Notes under the pieces: model-generated | The model's database searches: none | Told to the model about the DNA's origin: nothing | Seen by the model: only the letters and a program-made list of their open reading frames with translations | Translations under genes and position numbers: made by a program | In this document: one piece after another, positions 25,453 through 33,566 of the stretch | Numbering within the stretch: the stretch's first letter is position 1 | Layout of the letters: the number at the start of each line of letters is the position of its first letter | Source: an uncultured Bacteroides sp. | GTDB taxonomy: Bacteria > Bacteroidota > Bacteroidia > Chitinophagales > Chitinophagaceae | Reading direction: 5' to 3' | Length of the DNA: 35,790 nucleotides | Assembly (NCBI GenBank): GCA_902168085.1 | Contig: CABHOP010000086.1 | Coordinates: 1 to 35,790, forward strand

Positions 25453-26592
25453 CTACTTATCTTTTGCTTTGCCTGCTGTTTCTTCGTTCCTTTTGTTTTC
25501 CAGTTTCGTCTTAATACGGAATATCCTGTTGCTGATGGGGCTTTGTCGTGGCCGTGCATCACCTAATAATACCCCCCATTGCTGCAGGTGGGCCGATTTG
25601 TCGAAAACAATTTTTAACAAGGCCATTACGGGTATAGAAAGAAACATACCTGAAATCCCCGTCAGTGTACCACCAACAACTATGCCTACGATGCTGGCCA
25701 AAGCATTTACCTTTACCTTGGAGCCAACTATGCGTGGCATAAGAATATTGTTGTCAAGAAATTGTACAAAGGCAATAGTGCCTAACACAGCCCATATCTG
25801 CCATAATTCCTGTGATGTAGTGAGTGTAAGCAGTACGCCTATAAGATTCCCGATTAATGCACCTAAATAAGGTATAAGGTTGAGTATGGCAAATGTAATA
25901 CCAATGAGTATAGCATGCTTAATACCGAATAGCATTAATATGCCACCTAAAAGAATAGTGAGGTAAGCAATCTGTATCAGCAGGCCAAGCAGGTAGTATT
26001 TTACCATTACTTCTGTTTCTTCTACAGCCTCTTTTACTTTAGGATGCTGCGCTTCAGTAAACCATAAATACACAAACCGTAATAGCAGGTTACGATAGAA
26101 CATGATAAGGAATATGTAAATGGGCAACAAACCAAGGAATACAAAAATGCCACTAAGCGACACGGCTGCACCCTGCAACTGGCTACCGGCATTGCTTCCC
26201 AGCTTTGAGCCTTGCTGTTTGATCATGGCCAACTGTTGGTCAACACTATAGTTTGTCTTGTTGCTGATCCATTGGCTAAGATTGTTCCAATGTATTATCA
26301 GGTTCTTTTTAATGCTTTCAATATCGCTTACAAAGCTGCCTATCTGCCATGATAAGAAGAAAGCGATGCCTGCAATTACCAGGAATAACAGCACAATGCA
26401 CAATACGATGGAAAGTGCTTCAGGAATTTTATATTTCCGGAACCAACGGAAGACGGGCAGCAATAACAATGCAATAAAAAATGCTGTTAATAGCGGCATG
26501 ATAACCCCCTGGCCAAACACTATGACAACGCCGGCGGCGCAGATACCTATCAGTTCTATAGAGCGGCGTATGGTCAGCGGCAGTTTATTCAT
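25453..26592 (-). CDS. AI-2E family transporter
   Basis: A 379-residue polytopic membrane protein of the AI-2E (PF01594-type) family. N-terminal segments IELIGICAAGVVIVFGQGVI and IALLLLPVFRWFRKYKIP are followed by a soluble helical segment (about 95-150), then the characteristic C-terminal transmembrane core with LLGLLIQIAYLTILLGG, LNLIPYLGALIG and FLDNNILMPRIVGSKVKVNALASIVGIVVGG. The family was named after TqsA, but members include ion antiporters and putative permeases, so AI-2 export should not be assumed; no lux genes are present. The hydrophilic C-terminal tail (NKRNEETAGKAKDK) is short. Upstream lies the ACMSD gene, terminated by a hairpin. Confidence 0.9.
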   Translation of the reverse strand: MNKLPLTIRRSIELIGICAAGVVIVFGQGVIMPLLTAFFIALLLLPVFRWFRKYKIPEALSIVLCIVLLFLVIAGIAFFLSWQIGSFVSDIESIKKNLIIHWNNLSQWISNKTNYSVDQQLAMIKQQGSKLGSNAGSQLQGAAVSLSGIFVFLGLLPIYIFLIMFYRNLLLRFVYLWFTEAQHPKVKEAVEETEVMVKYYLLGLLIQIAYLTILLGGILMLFGIKHAILIGITFAILNLIPYLGALIGNLIGVLLTLTTSQELWQIWAVLGTIAFVQFLDNNILMPRIVGSKVKVNALASIVGIVVGGTLTGISGMFLSIPVMALLKIVFDKSAHLQQWGVLLGDARPRQSPISNRIFRIKTKLENKRNEETAGKAKDK

Positions 26593-26645
26593 ATCATTGA
26601 TGTGGTTTAAATTATTTAAAAAACTGTGCCATAGTATTTTGCGTG

Positions 26646-26682
26646 GTAAAGTAAAGCCCGGTATTCCCGGGCTTTACTTTAC
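26646..26682 (-). terminator. Perfect 16-bp hairpin at the end of the ACMSD gene
   Basis: The arms at 26646-26661 and 26667-26682 are exactly complementary, with a TATTC loop. One arm contains the ACMSD stop codon. The T-tract after it is weak (TTTACC), so termination efficiency is uncertain. Confidence 0.65.
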
Positions 26683-27680
26683 ATTTTTATATTCATCCAG
26701 TCAAGCGCATTTTTATATAGCAATTGCTCTGTTTGAGAAGCAGAGAAGTTTTCCATGCTCTCTATCAGCTTTCCGGGATGGTGTTCACCAAGGGGAAAGG
26801 GGTAATCGCTACCCATGCATACTTTATCATTGCCCATCACATCTATTACGTATTGCAATGCTTTAGGGTCATGCACCAATGCATCTATCCAGAATTTACC
26901 AAGATATTCGCGGGGGGGCACATTGTTGTCAATAGCACATAGATCAGGGCGTACATTGAAACCATGCTCTATGCGGCCTATAGTGAATGGGAAGCTACCA
27001 CCACCATGCGCAAATGCTACACGCAGGTTTGGAAAACGCTGGAACACTCCGCCAAATATCATAGATGATATGGCACGTGCTGTTTCTGCAGGCATACCTA
27101 CCAGCCAGGGCAGCCAATACTTTTGCATGTCATTTTCACCCATCATTTCCCACGGGTGTACAAATATGCAGCAACCCAGTTCTTCCGCAGCTTTCCAGAA
27201 GGGGTCGAAGTATGGGTCACTCAGATTCTTGTTATTGATGTTGGAACCTATTTCTACACCCGGCATTTTCAGTTCTTTCACGCAGCGTTCCATTTCTTTT
27301 ATAGAAAGGTCTATATCCTGCAAAGGCAATGTGCCCAGCCCAATGAAACGGCTGGGATTATCGGCAGCACATTGTGCTATATGGTCGTTAAAGAAACGTG
27401 AGGTTTCCAAGCCATGTGCAGGCTTTGCCCAGTAGTTGAACAGCACTGGTATGGTAGAAAGCACCTGCGTGGTTACATCCGTCATGTCCATTTCCTTCAT
27501 GCGCGCATGAGGGTTCCAGCAGTTTTCCTCTATCTCGCGGAAAACCTTATCGCCCTTTATCATTTTAGCGCAGCAAGGCTTATGGTGTTCCAATCGTATA
27601 AAATCCCCATACCCGAATTTCTCAAACCAGTTAGGTATGTTTTCGGGCATGATGTGCGTGTGTATGTCTATCTTTCTCAC
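26679..27680 (-). CDS. nbaD: 2-amino-3-carboxymuconate-6-semialdehyde decarboxylase (ACMSD)
   Basis: A 333-residue metal-dependent amidohydrolase-superfamily decarboxylase. The match to ACMSD as I remember it from animals and Pseudomonas is strong and runs end to end: MRKIDIHTHIMPENIP, FGYGDFIRLEHH, FREIEENCWNPHARMKEMD, QVLSTIPVLFNYWAKP, MERCVKELKMPGVEIG, KYWLPWLVGMPAETARA, FAHGGGSFPFTIGRIEHGF and GSDYPFPLGEHHPGKLIESM. Metal ligands are the HTH pair, the histidine in FVHPWE, the histidine in AHGGG and the aspartate in GSDYP. The enzyme diverts 3-hydroxyanthranilate oxidation products away from quinolinate in tryptophan (kynurenine) or 2-nitrobenzoate catabolism. No other kynurenine-pathway genes are in the window. 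The symbol is the Pseudomonas name by analogy. Confidence 0.92.
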   Translation of the reverse strand: MRKIDIHTHIMPENIPNWFEKFGYGDFIRLEHHKPCCAKMIKGDKVFREIEENCWNPHARMKEMDMTDVTTQVLSTIPVLFNYWAKPAHGLETSRFFNDHIAQCAADNPSRFIGLGTLPLQDIDLSIKEMERCVKELKMPGVEIGSNINNKNLSDPYFDPFWKAAEELGCCIFVHPWEMMGENDMQKYWLPWLVGMPAETARAISSMIFGGVFQRFPNLRVAFAHGGGSFPFTIGRIEHGFNVRPDLCAIDNNVPPREYLGKFWIDALVHDPKALQYVIDVMGNDKVCMGSDYPFPLGEHHPGKLIESMENFSASQTEQLLYKNALDWMNIKM

Positions 27681-27704
27681 AGAGTGTAGTTATGTAATCG
27701 GCAT

Positions 27705-27712
27705 CAAAAGTA
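27705..27712 (-). promoter_or_regulatory. -7 element (TACTTTTG) for the ACMSD gene
   Basis: Exact TAnnTTTG on the minus strand, 24 bases before the ATG. It separates this gene from the flavoprotein gene upstream. Confidence 0.6.
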
Positions 27713-27750
27713 ATAACAAACAGGTATTCATATACCATGCCCGCAAAAGC

Positions 27751-29373
27751 TTATACTATAGGCGGCGGTAAGGGTACGGGTTCATTCACCAGCCCGCATT
27801 GCATCATAAAATCATTGGTAAAAACTTTTTGCACTTCCGGACTTAATAACTGCGCACGACAATTGAGCCAGCTTTGTACTTTACCTGCACCATACATCTG
27901 CAATACTCTTTGTTTATTCAGCGGGTAATTGAGCTTACCCCAATGTATGGTATAAGCTATGTGGTTTGCCTCGAGCGCATCGCATACCATGCTAAAGAAA
28001 TTGCGGGTAATGTCGCTATCAATACCGTCTATTTCCAGCACGCAGGTCTTTTCAAATTTGGTGAAGCCCAGTGTAGCTGCCGTGCCCTTTACAAAGCGCA
28101 GTGCTATAGCGCCTGCCAGCGGATGATCTTCATTTATCTGCACAATAACATCCAGCGCTTTGAAAATATCTTTTATATCCAAGCCTATAGCTGCACTGGC
28201 TATCTGTCCCCGAAAACGTGTGTAGCAGAATATTTCACCGATGCTTCTTGCGGTAGGGTATTCTACCCGCAAGCCCGATTCAAACAGGCTATTGACCAGT
28301 GGCTTGATAACTGCATGCTGCAATGGAGTGCCAATAGCATCCACCACCCGCGATACGATGCCCATGGTGTCGTTGCTGTATTGGGCTGTGCTTACGGTAT
28401 AATCGTGCACGGGTGTATAGCCCGCAGTGCAGGGTTGCTTGAAGAATACCTGCAGAAAAATGCCTTTGTCTGCATTGTCTTTTTCAAGGTTGTGAATATT
28501 GATGGATACCTCAAAATGATAGAGTTGATTATCCGCTGTGTTTTCGGGAAAATCAGGTACTAATTGTCTTATAAGGTCGAAGTTTTGAGTGGTGATAGCT
28601 TCAATTAATGTATCAGAATACATAACAGATTTGAAACGGTGCTCTTTCAATAGGTAGAGTGGTTCTGTTTCCAGCAATACGCCATGTATCACTCCAAAGC
28701 TACCGAAGCTAACCAGTGCCGCATTGAACATATCATCATTGCGAATGGCAGTAGCGCCCAGCTTGTTTATGAATGCATCTGTTACTACAGGTTTAGAAGC
28801 ACGCTCCAGCCACACATGTGTATCAGGCCCTGTTACTATATGCAGCCCTACAACCGCATCGTGCACACTACCGGTATACAATGCGCTGCCATGTGTGCCT
28901 GTAGATATTGCACCTGCAATGGTTTGCCCGTTACTACCACCCGATGCGCGCAGGCACCTGTCTAGTTGTGTTTCCATATACTTGTTCAGGTTCCATATCA
29001 TATTGCCGCATTGCAGGAACATGACATCTGCTGTTGTCTTTCCTGATTGTAGATAGGCATCCGTCAATGAGTTTTGCTGTAGCGGGAAGCGCATGTTCAG
29101 ATGCTTGGTGTTTATCATACTATCCGACGATGCAACGGGTGCAAATGCCCAGTTGCTGCCCATAGCCCGCATGCGCATATTATTGTTGATGGCATTTTGT
29201 ATCAGCCATTGTATGTTTTTAGTAGCAGTGTTGTATGCAGCTACGCCTGTGCCTGTAAGCTCTATAGTGTACGAATGCCCGGGTTTGAAATGATGCTTGA
29301 AATTCTGGTGTGCATTTTCCTGTACGATGTTTGCGGCATCAAATGCTGTAATGCCATTGGGTAGTGTAGGCAT
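27751..29373 (-). CDS. FAD-linked oxidoreductase, aldonolactone-oxidase-like
   Basis: A 540-residue VAO/PCMH-fold flavoprotein. The FAD-binding domain (about 40-240) contains RAMGSNWAFAPV, where covalently flavinylated relatives have a G-x-x-H-S motif, then RASGGSNGQTIAGAISTGTHG and SFGSFGVIHGVLLETEP. A C-terminal HWGKLN (around residue 482) matches the HWxK ending of D-arabinono-1,4-lactone and L-gulonolactone oxidases. The usual histidine for covalent FAD is replaced by W75, so FAD may be non-covalent. The electron donor and acceptor are unknown; sugar-lactone or alditol oxidation is the family guess. No signal peptide. The lipoprotein gene ends 26 bases upstream, suggesting co-transcription. 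Confidence 0.85.
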   Translation of the reverse strand: MPTLPNGITAFDAANIVQENAHQNFKHHFKPGHSYTIELTGTGVAAYNTATKNIQWLIQNAINNNMRMRAMGSNWAFAPVASSDSMINTKHLNMRFPLQQNSLTDAYLQSGKTTADVMFLQCGNMIWNLNKYMETQLDRCLRASGGSNGQTIAGAISTGTHGSALYTGSVHDAVVGLHIVTGPDTHVWLERASKPVVTDAFINKLGATAIRNDDMFNAALVSFGSFGVIHGVLLETEPLYLLKEHRFKSVMYSDTLIEAITTQNFDLIRQLVPDFPENTADNQLYHFEVSINIHNLEKDNADKGIFLQVFFKQPCTAGYTPVHDYTVSTAQYSNDTMGIVSRVVDAIGTPLQHAVIKPLVNSLFESGLRVEYPTARSIGEIFCYTRFRGQIASAAIGLDIKDIFKALDVIVQINEDHPLAGAIALRFVKGTAATLGFTKFEKTCVLEIDGIDSDITRNFFSMVCDALEANHIAYTIHWGKLNYPLNKQRVLQMYGAGKVQSWLNCRAQLLSPEVQKVFTNDFMMQCGLVNEPVPLPPPIV

Positions 29374-29399
29374 GAATGGTGTGTTTTAATAGTGAAGTA

Positions 29400-29753
29400 T
29401 TATAGTGGTGCTTCCGGGCAAGGCTCTTTAATGCCGCAATTCCATTCCAGTGTTTGCGGTGTAACGATGCCCAGTGTAAGGAATGTGATAGCCGTATAAC
29501 CATAGTTGTGCTTTATCTCAACCGTGGCTATGTTGCCATCTTTACATTTAGCTATAAACTCTTTGTTATTGCCCAGCCCCCAAAAGTATATCCAGTGTGT
29601 TTCCCTGTGGCAGAGTCGCTTGCCACCGGCGGGGCAGTCTGTATTAGGAGGATTGTTTGTAATGCGGGTAGTAACGCAGCTCTGCATCGTTATCATCACG
29701 ATAGATAGCATGAGCATGACGACACGCGGGGTGTTGTGTGTAGCTTTGGTCAT
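29400..29753 (-). CDS. Bor-like small lipoprotein
   Basis: A 117-residue protein with basic N-terminus, hydrophobic core and lipobox (VMITMQSC), so the mature protein starts at the cysteine and is membrane-attached. The mature part reads HWIYFWGLGNNKEFIAKCKDG, then NYGYTAITFLTLGIVTPQTL, ending WNCGIKEPCPEAPL. The order of an aromatic-rich strand with a central glycine, a KC-DG turn, a FLTLGI-TP strand and a late cysteine recalls the Bor/Iss lipoproteins of lambdoid phages, as I remember them (ITLGIYTP near the end). Homology is suggested, not proven. The start could also be the internal ATG giving MLMLSIVMITMQSC, but the longer form supplies the positive charges of a signal peptide. Confidence 0.7.
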   Translation of the reverse strand: MTKATHNTPRVVMLMLSIVMITMQSCVTTRITNNPPNTDCPAGGKRLCHRETHWIYFWGLGNNKEFIAKCKDGNIATVEIKHNYGYTAITFLTLGIVTPQTLEWNCGIKEPCPEAPL

Positions 29754-29758
29754 GATAA

Positions 29759-29805
29759 GGGGTATTTATATGATTACTAAATTAAATAAATCATATAAAT
29801 ACCCC
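29759..29805. repeat. 17-bp perfect inverted repeat downstream of the thiolase gene
   Basis: GGGGTATTTATATGATT pairs with AATCATATAAATACCCC across a 13-base AT loop, 29 bases after the thiolase stop and six bases from the lipoprotein start. No T-tract follows on the minus strand. It may be a terminator or attenuator, an RNA-stability element, or an operator. Confidence 0.6.
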
Positions 29806-29833
29806 GGTATAATATTTGCCCTCAGGCAGGTGT

Positions 29834-31036
29834 TTAAGATACGCTTTCGTAAATGATAGCGGCACCCTGGCCCACACCTATGCACATAGTAGCCAGTCCG
29901 TATTTGCCACCACTGCGTTTCAGTTCGTGCAGCAGGGTAGCAGAGATACGTGCACCGCTACAGCCCAAGGGGTGGCCTATAGCTATGGCACCACCATTCA
30001 CATTTACCTTCTCTTCGTCCAGCCCCAGTTCCTGCATGCATGGTATGCCTTGTGCGGCAAATGCCTCATTCAGTTCTACCAGGTCCAGGTCTTTCGCCTC
30101 GATGCCTGCACGCTTCAATGCCTTTTGGGTGGCAGGTATAGGGCCTATGCCCATTACGGCAGGGTCTACACCTGCTGTGGCCATACTCTTAATTTTTGCT
30201 ATCGGTTTCAGGTTGTATTTCTTCACTGCATCTTCACTGGCCAGTAGCAAAGCTGCTGCACCGTCGTTGATGCCGCTTGAGTTACCTGCTGTTACCGTAC
30301 CATCTTTTTTGAAGGCAGGTTTTAATGCAGCCATTTTTTCAAGTGTGGTTTCACGGGGATGTTCATCGGTATCGAATACTACTGTTTTGCCTTTGCCAAG
30401 GTCTATAGTTAGCGGTACTATTTCGTCATTGAACTTGCCTGCTGATTTGGCTGCAAAATAACGCTGCTGGCTACGCAAGCCGAATGCATCCTGAGCCTCA
30501 CGGCTTACATTATAACGCTCGGCTACGTTCTCTGCCGTTTCACCCATGGTATATGGGTAGTAAGTGTCTTTATTGAACTTTTTATTGATGAAGCGCCAGC
30601 CCATAGTGGTGTCATACATCTCCGGTGCACGTCCAAATGCACTTTCTGATTTTGCCATCACAAATGGTGCGCGCGTCATGCTCTCTACACCACCTGCTAT
30701 ATACAGCTCACCATCGCCGCACATAATAGCGCGCGATGCATCCATAATGGCTTGCAGGCCCGATGCGCATAAACGGTTCACGGTATTACCACCTACCGTA
30801 GCAGGTAAGCCGGCCAGCAAAGCAGCCATGCGTGCTACATTACGGTTATCTTCACCCGCCTGGTTGGCAGCACCGGCTATTATATCTTCTATCTCGTTTA
30901 CATCTATAGATGGGTTGCGTTCTACCAGCGATTTGATAACATGTGCCAACATATCATCGGGGCGAACTGTGCTGAGTGTACCACCATATTTACCGACAGG
31001 GGTGCGTACTGCGTCTATTACATATACTGTCTTCAT
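29834..31036 (-). CDS. Thiolase, PcaF/PaaJ-like acetyl-CoA acyltransferase
   Basis: A 400-residue thiolase. Catalytic residues are intact: C90 in [11 protein letters not shown]355 in [16 protein letters not shown], and C385 in TMCIGVGQG. The sequence follows the beta-ketoadipyl-CoA thiolase pattern I recall: [63 protein letters not shown]. The reaction would be 3-oxoadipyl-CoA plus CoA to succinyl-CoA and acetyl-CoA, or the generic acetoacetyl-CoA thiolysis. No other aromatic-degradation gene of that branch is present, so generic fatty-acid or acetoacetyl-CoA activity is equally open. The stop of the PLP lyase lies one base before this start, so the genes are translationally linked. Confidence 0.92.
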   Translation of the reverse strand: MKTVYVIDAVRTPVGKYGGTLSTVRPDDMLAHVIKSLVERNPSIDVNEIEDIIAGAANQAGEDNRNVARMAALLAGLPATVGGNTVNRLCASGLQAIMDASRAIMCGDGELYIAGGVESMTRAPFVMAKSESAFGRAPEMYDTTMGWRFINKKFNKDTYYPYTMGETAENVAERYNVSREAQDAFGLRSQQRYFAAKSAGKFNDEIVPLTIDLGKGKTVVFDTDEHPRETTLEKMAALKPAFKKDGTVTAGNSSGINDGAAALLLASEDAVKKYNLKPIAKIKSMATAGVDPAVMGIGPIPATQKALKRAGIEAKDLDLVELNEAFAAQGIPCMQELGLDEEKVNVNGGAIAIGHPLGCSGARISATLLHELKRSGGKYGLATMCIGVGQGAAIIYESVS

Positions 31037-31037
31037 C

Positions 31038-32261
31038 TTATTGTAGTGCTTGTGTTAAGTCGTTAATAATATCTTCTAGTGTTTCGATGCCCACGCTCAT
31101 GCGTATCAGGCCATCTGTTATACCAAAGCGTACACGGTCTTCAGGTTTTACACCTACGTGCGTAGTAGATGCCGGGTGCGATATCAATGTATCGCAAGTG
31201 CCCAGTGAGACAGCGCTTACGCATGTTTTTAGTTTATTGATAAAAGATACACCGGCATCGAAGCCGCCTTTCAGCTCGAAGCTGAGTACAGCACCTGCAT
31301 GCTTCATCTGCTTTTTAGCAATAGCATGGTCGGGGTGGGAGGCAAGGCCCGGATAGTGCACTTTTGATACCGCAGGATGTGTTTCCAGGAATGCAGCTAC
31401 TTTTTCTGCATTCCTGCAATGCTGCTGCATGCGCAGGCTGAATGTTTTCAAGCCATTATTTAGCAGGAAAGCATCGAAAGCATTGCTATTGCCACCCAGC
31501 AGGCGGTGTGTTTTAGTCACTACGCCGTTCATCAGCTCTATATCTTTGCCTATCAGTATGCCGCCTACAGCCGTACCATGCCCGTTCAGGAACTTGGTAG
31601 TAGAGTGCATTACAAAGTCTACACCATATTTGAAGGGTTGTTGCAGGTAAGGGGTAGCAAAAGTGTTATCTGCCGTTACCACCAGGTTGTATTGCTTTCC
31701 CAATGCAGTTAGCGCTTCCATATCTACACACTGCAATGTGGGGTTGGCAGGTGTTTCTATGTGCATCAATTTTATGTCGCTATCGCTTATTATGATTTCC
31801 TCTACCGCTGCGACATCATGAAAATCGGCAATAATAGCCGTGATACCCAGGTGTGGCAATATTTTATCCAGCATTTCCTGTGTGCCACCGTACAGCGATT
31901 CGTGGGTGATCATTTTATCGCCTGCCTTCAGGTTGCTCATCAGCATGGTGGTAAGCGCTGCCATGCCCGATGCATGCAGTATCGCTTTCAGTTCCATCTG
32001 TCTGCCCGATGAATCTTTCAATCCATATGCTTCCAGCAAGGCTATCTTTTCTTCTACCTCGTTGGTATTTGGATTGCCAAACCGGCCATAGATGTATCCT
32101 TCTTCCTCTTTTTTAAAAACCGCAATACCTTGTTCTGCACTATCGAAGGTGAAGGTGCTGGTGGCGTATATGGGGGTGAGATGCGCCCTCTTATTTTCAG
32201 GACTGTGGCCACCGTGTATACAGATGGTCTCAAAGCCATGAGAATTATTTTGTTCAGACAT
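31038..32261 (-). CDS. Cys/Met metabolism PLP-dependent lyase/synthase
   Basis: A 407-residue fold-type I PLP enzyme of the trans-sulfuration family. The lysine that binds PLP is K223 in [12 protein letters not shown]. Other signatures are [81 protein letters not shown] and [17 protein letters not shown]. Family members are cystathionine gamma-synthase and beta/gamma-lyases, O-acetylhomoserine sulfhydrylase and methionine gamma-lyase. The methionine gamma-lyase cysteine (YGC) is a glycine here (YGG), which argues against, but does not exclude, that activity. It has a -7 element 26 bases upstream of the ATG and heads a transcript with the thiolase. Confidence 0.88.
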   Translation of the reverse strand: MSEQNNSHGFETICIHGGHSPENKRAHLTPIYATSTFTFDSAEQGIAVFKKEEEGYIYGRFGNPNTNEVEEKIALLEAYGLKDSSGRQMELKAILHASGMAALTTMLMSNLKAGDKMITHESLYGGTQEMLDKILPHLGITAIIADFHDVAAVEEIIISDSDIKLMHIETPANPTLQCVDMEALTALGKQYNLVVTADNTFATPYLQQPFKYGVDFVMHSTTKFLNGHGTAVGGILIGKDIELMNGVVTKTHRLLGGNSNAFDAFLLNNGLKTFSLRMQQHCRNAEKVAAFLETHPAVSKVHYPGLASHPDHAIAKKQMKHAGAVLSFELKGGFDAGVSFINKLKTCVSAVSLGTCDTLISHPASTTHVGVKPEDRVRFGITDGLIRMSVGIETLEDIINDLTQALQ

Positions 32262-32286
32262 TGGGTGGCTTTAGTAATTTCGTTTG

Positions 32287-32294
32287 CAAAGTTA
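32287..32294 (-). promoter_or_regulatory. -7 element (TAACTTTG) for the lyase-thiolase transcript
   Basis: Exact TAnnTTTG on the minus strand, 25 bases before the lyase ATG and only nine bases before the divergent DinB start codon on the other strand. Confidence 0.6.
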
Positions 32295-32303
32295 CATTAT
32301 TGC

Positions 32304-32786
32304 ATGAAAGAGACCTTGCTCCAGTATGCTAAGTATAATTTATGGGCCAATAGTAGAATGATAGAGGTATTAGCCAAACTATCAGAAGAAAAGCTGGATA
32401 TGGAAATAGAGAGCAGCTTCCCTACTATCCGTAAAATGGTATGGCATTGTGTGCGTGCAGAGGATATTTGGTTGCAAAGGCTGAACCTGGTGGAAAACCC
32501 GGTATGGATGGATGATGCCGATAGGCCGATGCAACAGCTATGCGATATGTGGCTGCAAAGCGGGAAGGATTTTATAGCCTTTATAGAGCGTCAGTTTGAT
32601 GATAATGCTTTTACTCATGTATTCCAGTTTTACAGGAATAAACAGCCGTATAAAATGCAGGTAGGGCATACCTTGATGCATGCTTTTAATCACAATACCT
32701 ACCATAGGGGCCAGCTGGTAACCATGCTGCGCCAAGTTGGGGAAACAAAGATACCCGGCACGGATATTTCATTGTTTACCCAGTAA
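32304..32786 (+). CDS. DinB-family protein
   Basis: A 160-residue four-helix-bundle protein. It begins MKETLLQYAKYNLWANSRMI, and the metal triad is visible: H48 in MVWHCVRAEDIW, and H130 and H134 in AFNHNTYHRGQ. DinB/YfiT proteins bind a divalent metal; many are thiol transferases or of unknown role, and the name does not imply a repair function here. The chosen ATG gives the family N-terminus. The open frame to 32130 only extends back across the divergent lyase gene. It is divergent from the lyase-thiolase pair and ends six bases from the convergent outer-membrane protein gene. Confidence 0.88.
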   Translation: MKETLLQYAKYNLWANSRMIEVLAKLSEEKLDMEIESSFPTIRKMVWHCVRAEDIWLQRLNLVENPVWMDDADRPMQQLCDMWLQSGKDFIAFIERQFDDNAFTHVFQFYRNKQPYKMQVGHTLMHAFNHNTYHRGQLVTMLRQVGETKIPGTDISLFTQ

Positions 32787-32792
32787 ATAGCA

Positions 32793-33482
32793 TCAGTAGT
32801 ACTGTCTTTTCATGATGGGGATGTTTATCTGGTAGGTCACCAGGCATTGAAGGAGTTTCCCCTGCAGTTCGTACGGGCCTGTTTTGTTGATGCCGTCTAC
32901 GCCATATTTAACCGGCTCAGGAAAGATATTTACAGGTGTATAGAGTGCCCTGACATTAATGGCAGACATAGCTATCATACGGAAGGTATATTCAAAGCCA
33001 GCACCGCAAACGGGGATAAAACGCTTACTATTATAGTCGGTTTGTATGCCTACATAGCCCGTGGGTACTTTTTCTGTCATATCACTGAAATCGTAAAACC
33101 CCACTCCTAATTGTACATACGGCATAAAACTCTGCTCCTCATCCATCTCTATATATAAGCCACTTCCTACAGTAATGAGAGAACGAATTTGTTCATAATA
33201 GAACTTTTGGGTATTAGGCGCCTTTACCGGCATATTGAAGCGCGATATGCCCAGGGTAACATCCAGCATCAGGTTGAAATTTTGTGCCGTATAGTAACGC
33301 AGCCCCGCTACAAATTGTGGTGATAGCAAGATACGTCTGTCGGGTTTGTTTGGCATTACCTCTTTGTTCCGCATAAAAGCATCGTAGCTAATACCACCAC
33401 CTAAATAAGTACTTAACGATTGGGCGCTCACATCAATATTAAATAGAACTGCCACCAGCAACGAGGTGCACAACTTTTGCAT
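32793..33482 (-). CDS. Outer-membrane beta-barrel-like protein
   Basis: A 229-residue protein with signal peptide (MQKLCTSLLVAVLFNIDVSAQ). The mature part alternates aromatic and hydrophobic residues in repeated strands such as FVAGLRYYTAQNFNLMLDVTLGI, SLITVGSGLYIEMD, MPYVQLGVGFYDFSD and FIPVCGAGFEYTFRM, ending in an aromatic-rich strand (PIMKRQYY), as expected of a small porin-like barrel in Bacteroidota. No named domain is evident, and its function is unknown. Its promoter is not obvious in the 42 bases between the start and the terminator of the upstream small gene. Confidence 0.75.
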   Translation of the reverse strand: MQKLCTSLLVAVLFNIDVSAQSLSTYLGGGISYDAFMRNKEVMPNKPDRRILLSPQFVAGLRYYTAQNFNLMLDVTLGISRFNMPVKAPNTQKFYYEQIRSLITVGSGLYIEMDEEQSFMPYVQLGVGFYDFSDMTEKVPTGYVGIQTDYNSKRFIPVCGAGFEYTFRMIAMSAINVRALYTPVNIFPEPVKYGVDGINKTGPYELQGKLLQCLVTYQINIPIMKRQYY

Positions 33483-33524
33483 ACATCATTAACGCACAGC
33501 GCCGTGTAATATTTTGTAGAAATA

Positions 33525-33549
33525 AAAAGGTGGCATATTGCCACCTTTT
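33525..33549 (-). terminator. Terminator after the 58-residue gene
   Basis: AAAAGGTGGC pairs with GCCACCTTTT around an AATAT loop (minus strand), followed by TTATTT. It lies 17 bases after the stop of the small gene. Confidence 0.85.
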
Positions 33550-33566
33550 CGCTTTATCCGGTAACG

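Noticed and set aside
26258-26866. 202-residue plus-strand ORF spanning the AI-2E/ACMSD junction
   Set aside because: It runs opposite two real genes and through the hairpin between them.
26815-27435. 206-residue plus-strand ORF opposite ACMSD
   Set aside because: Antisense shadow; the minus strand encodes an end-to-end ACMSD match.
27874-28563. 229-residue plus-strand ORF opposite the flavoprotein gene
   Set aside because: Antisense shadow, rich in Tyr, Cys and His as expected from complementing the real frame.
29853-30461. 202-residue plus-strand ORF opposite the thiolase gene
   Set aside because: Antisense shadow of a conserved thiolase; low-complexity Ser/Ala/Pro composition.
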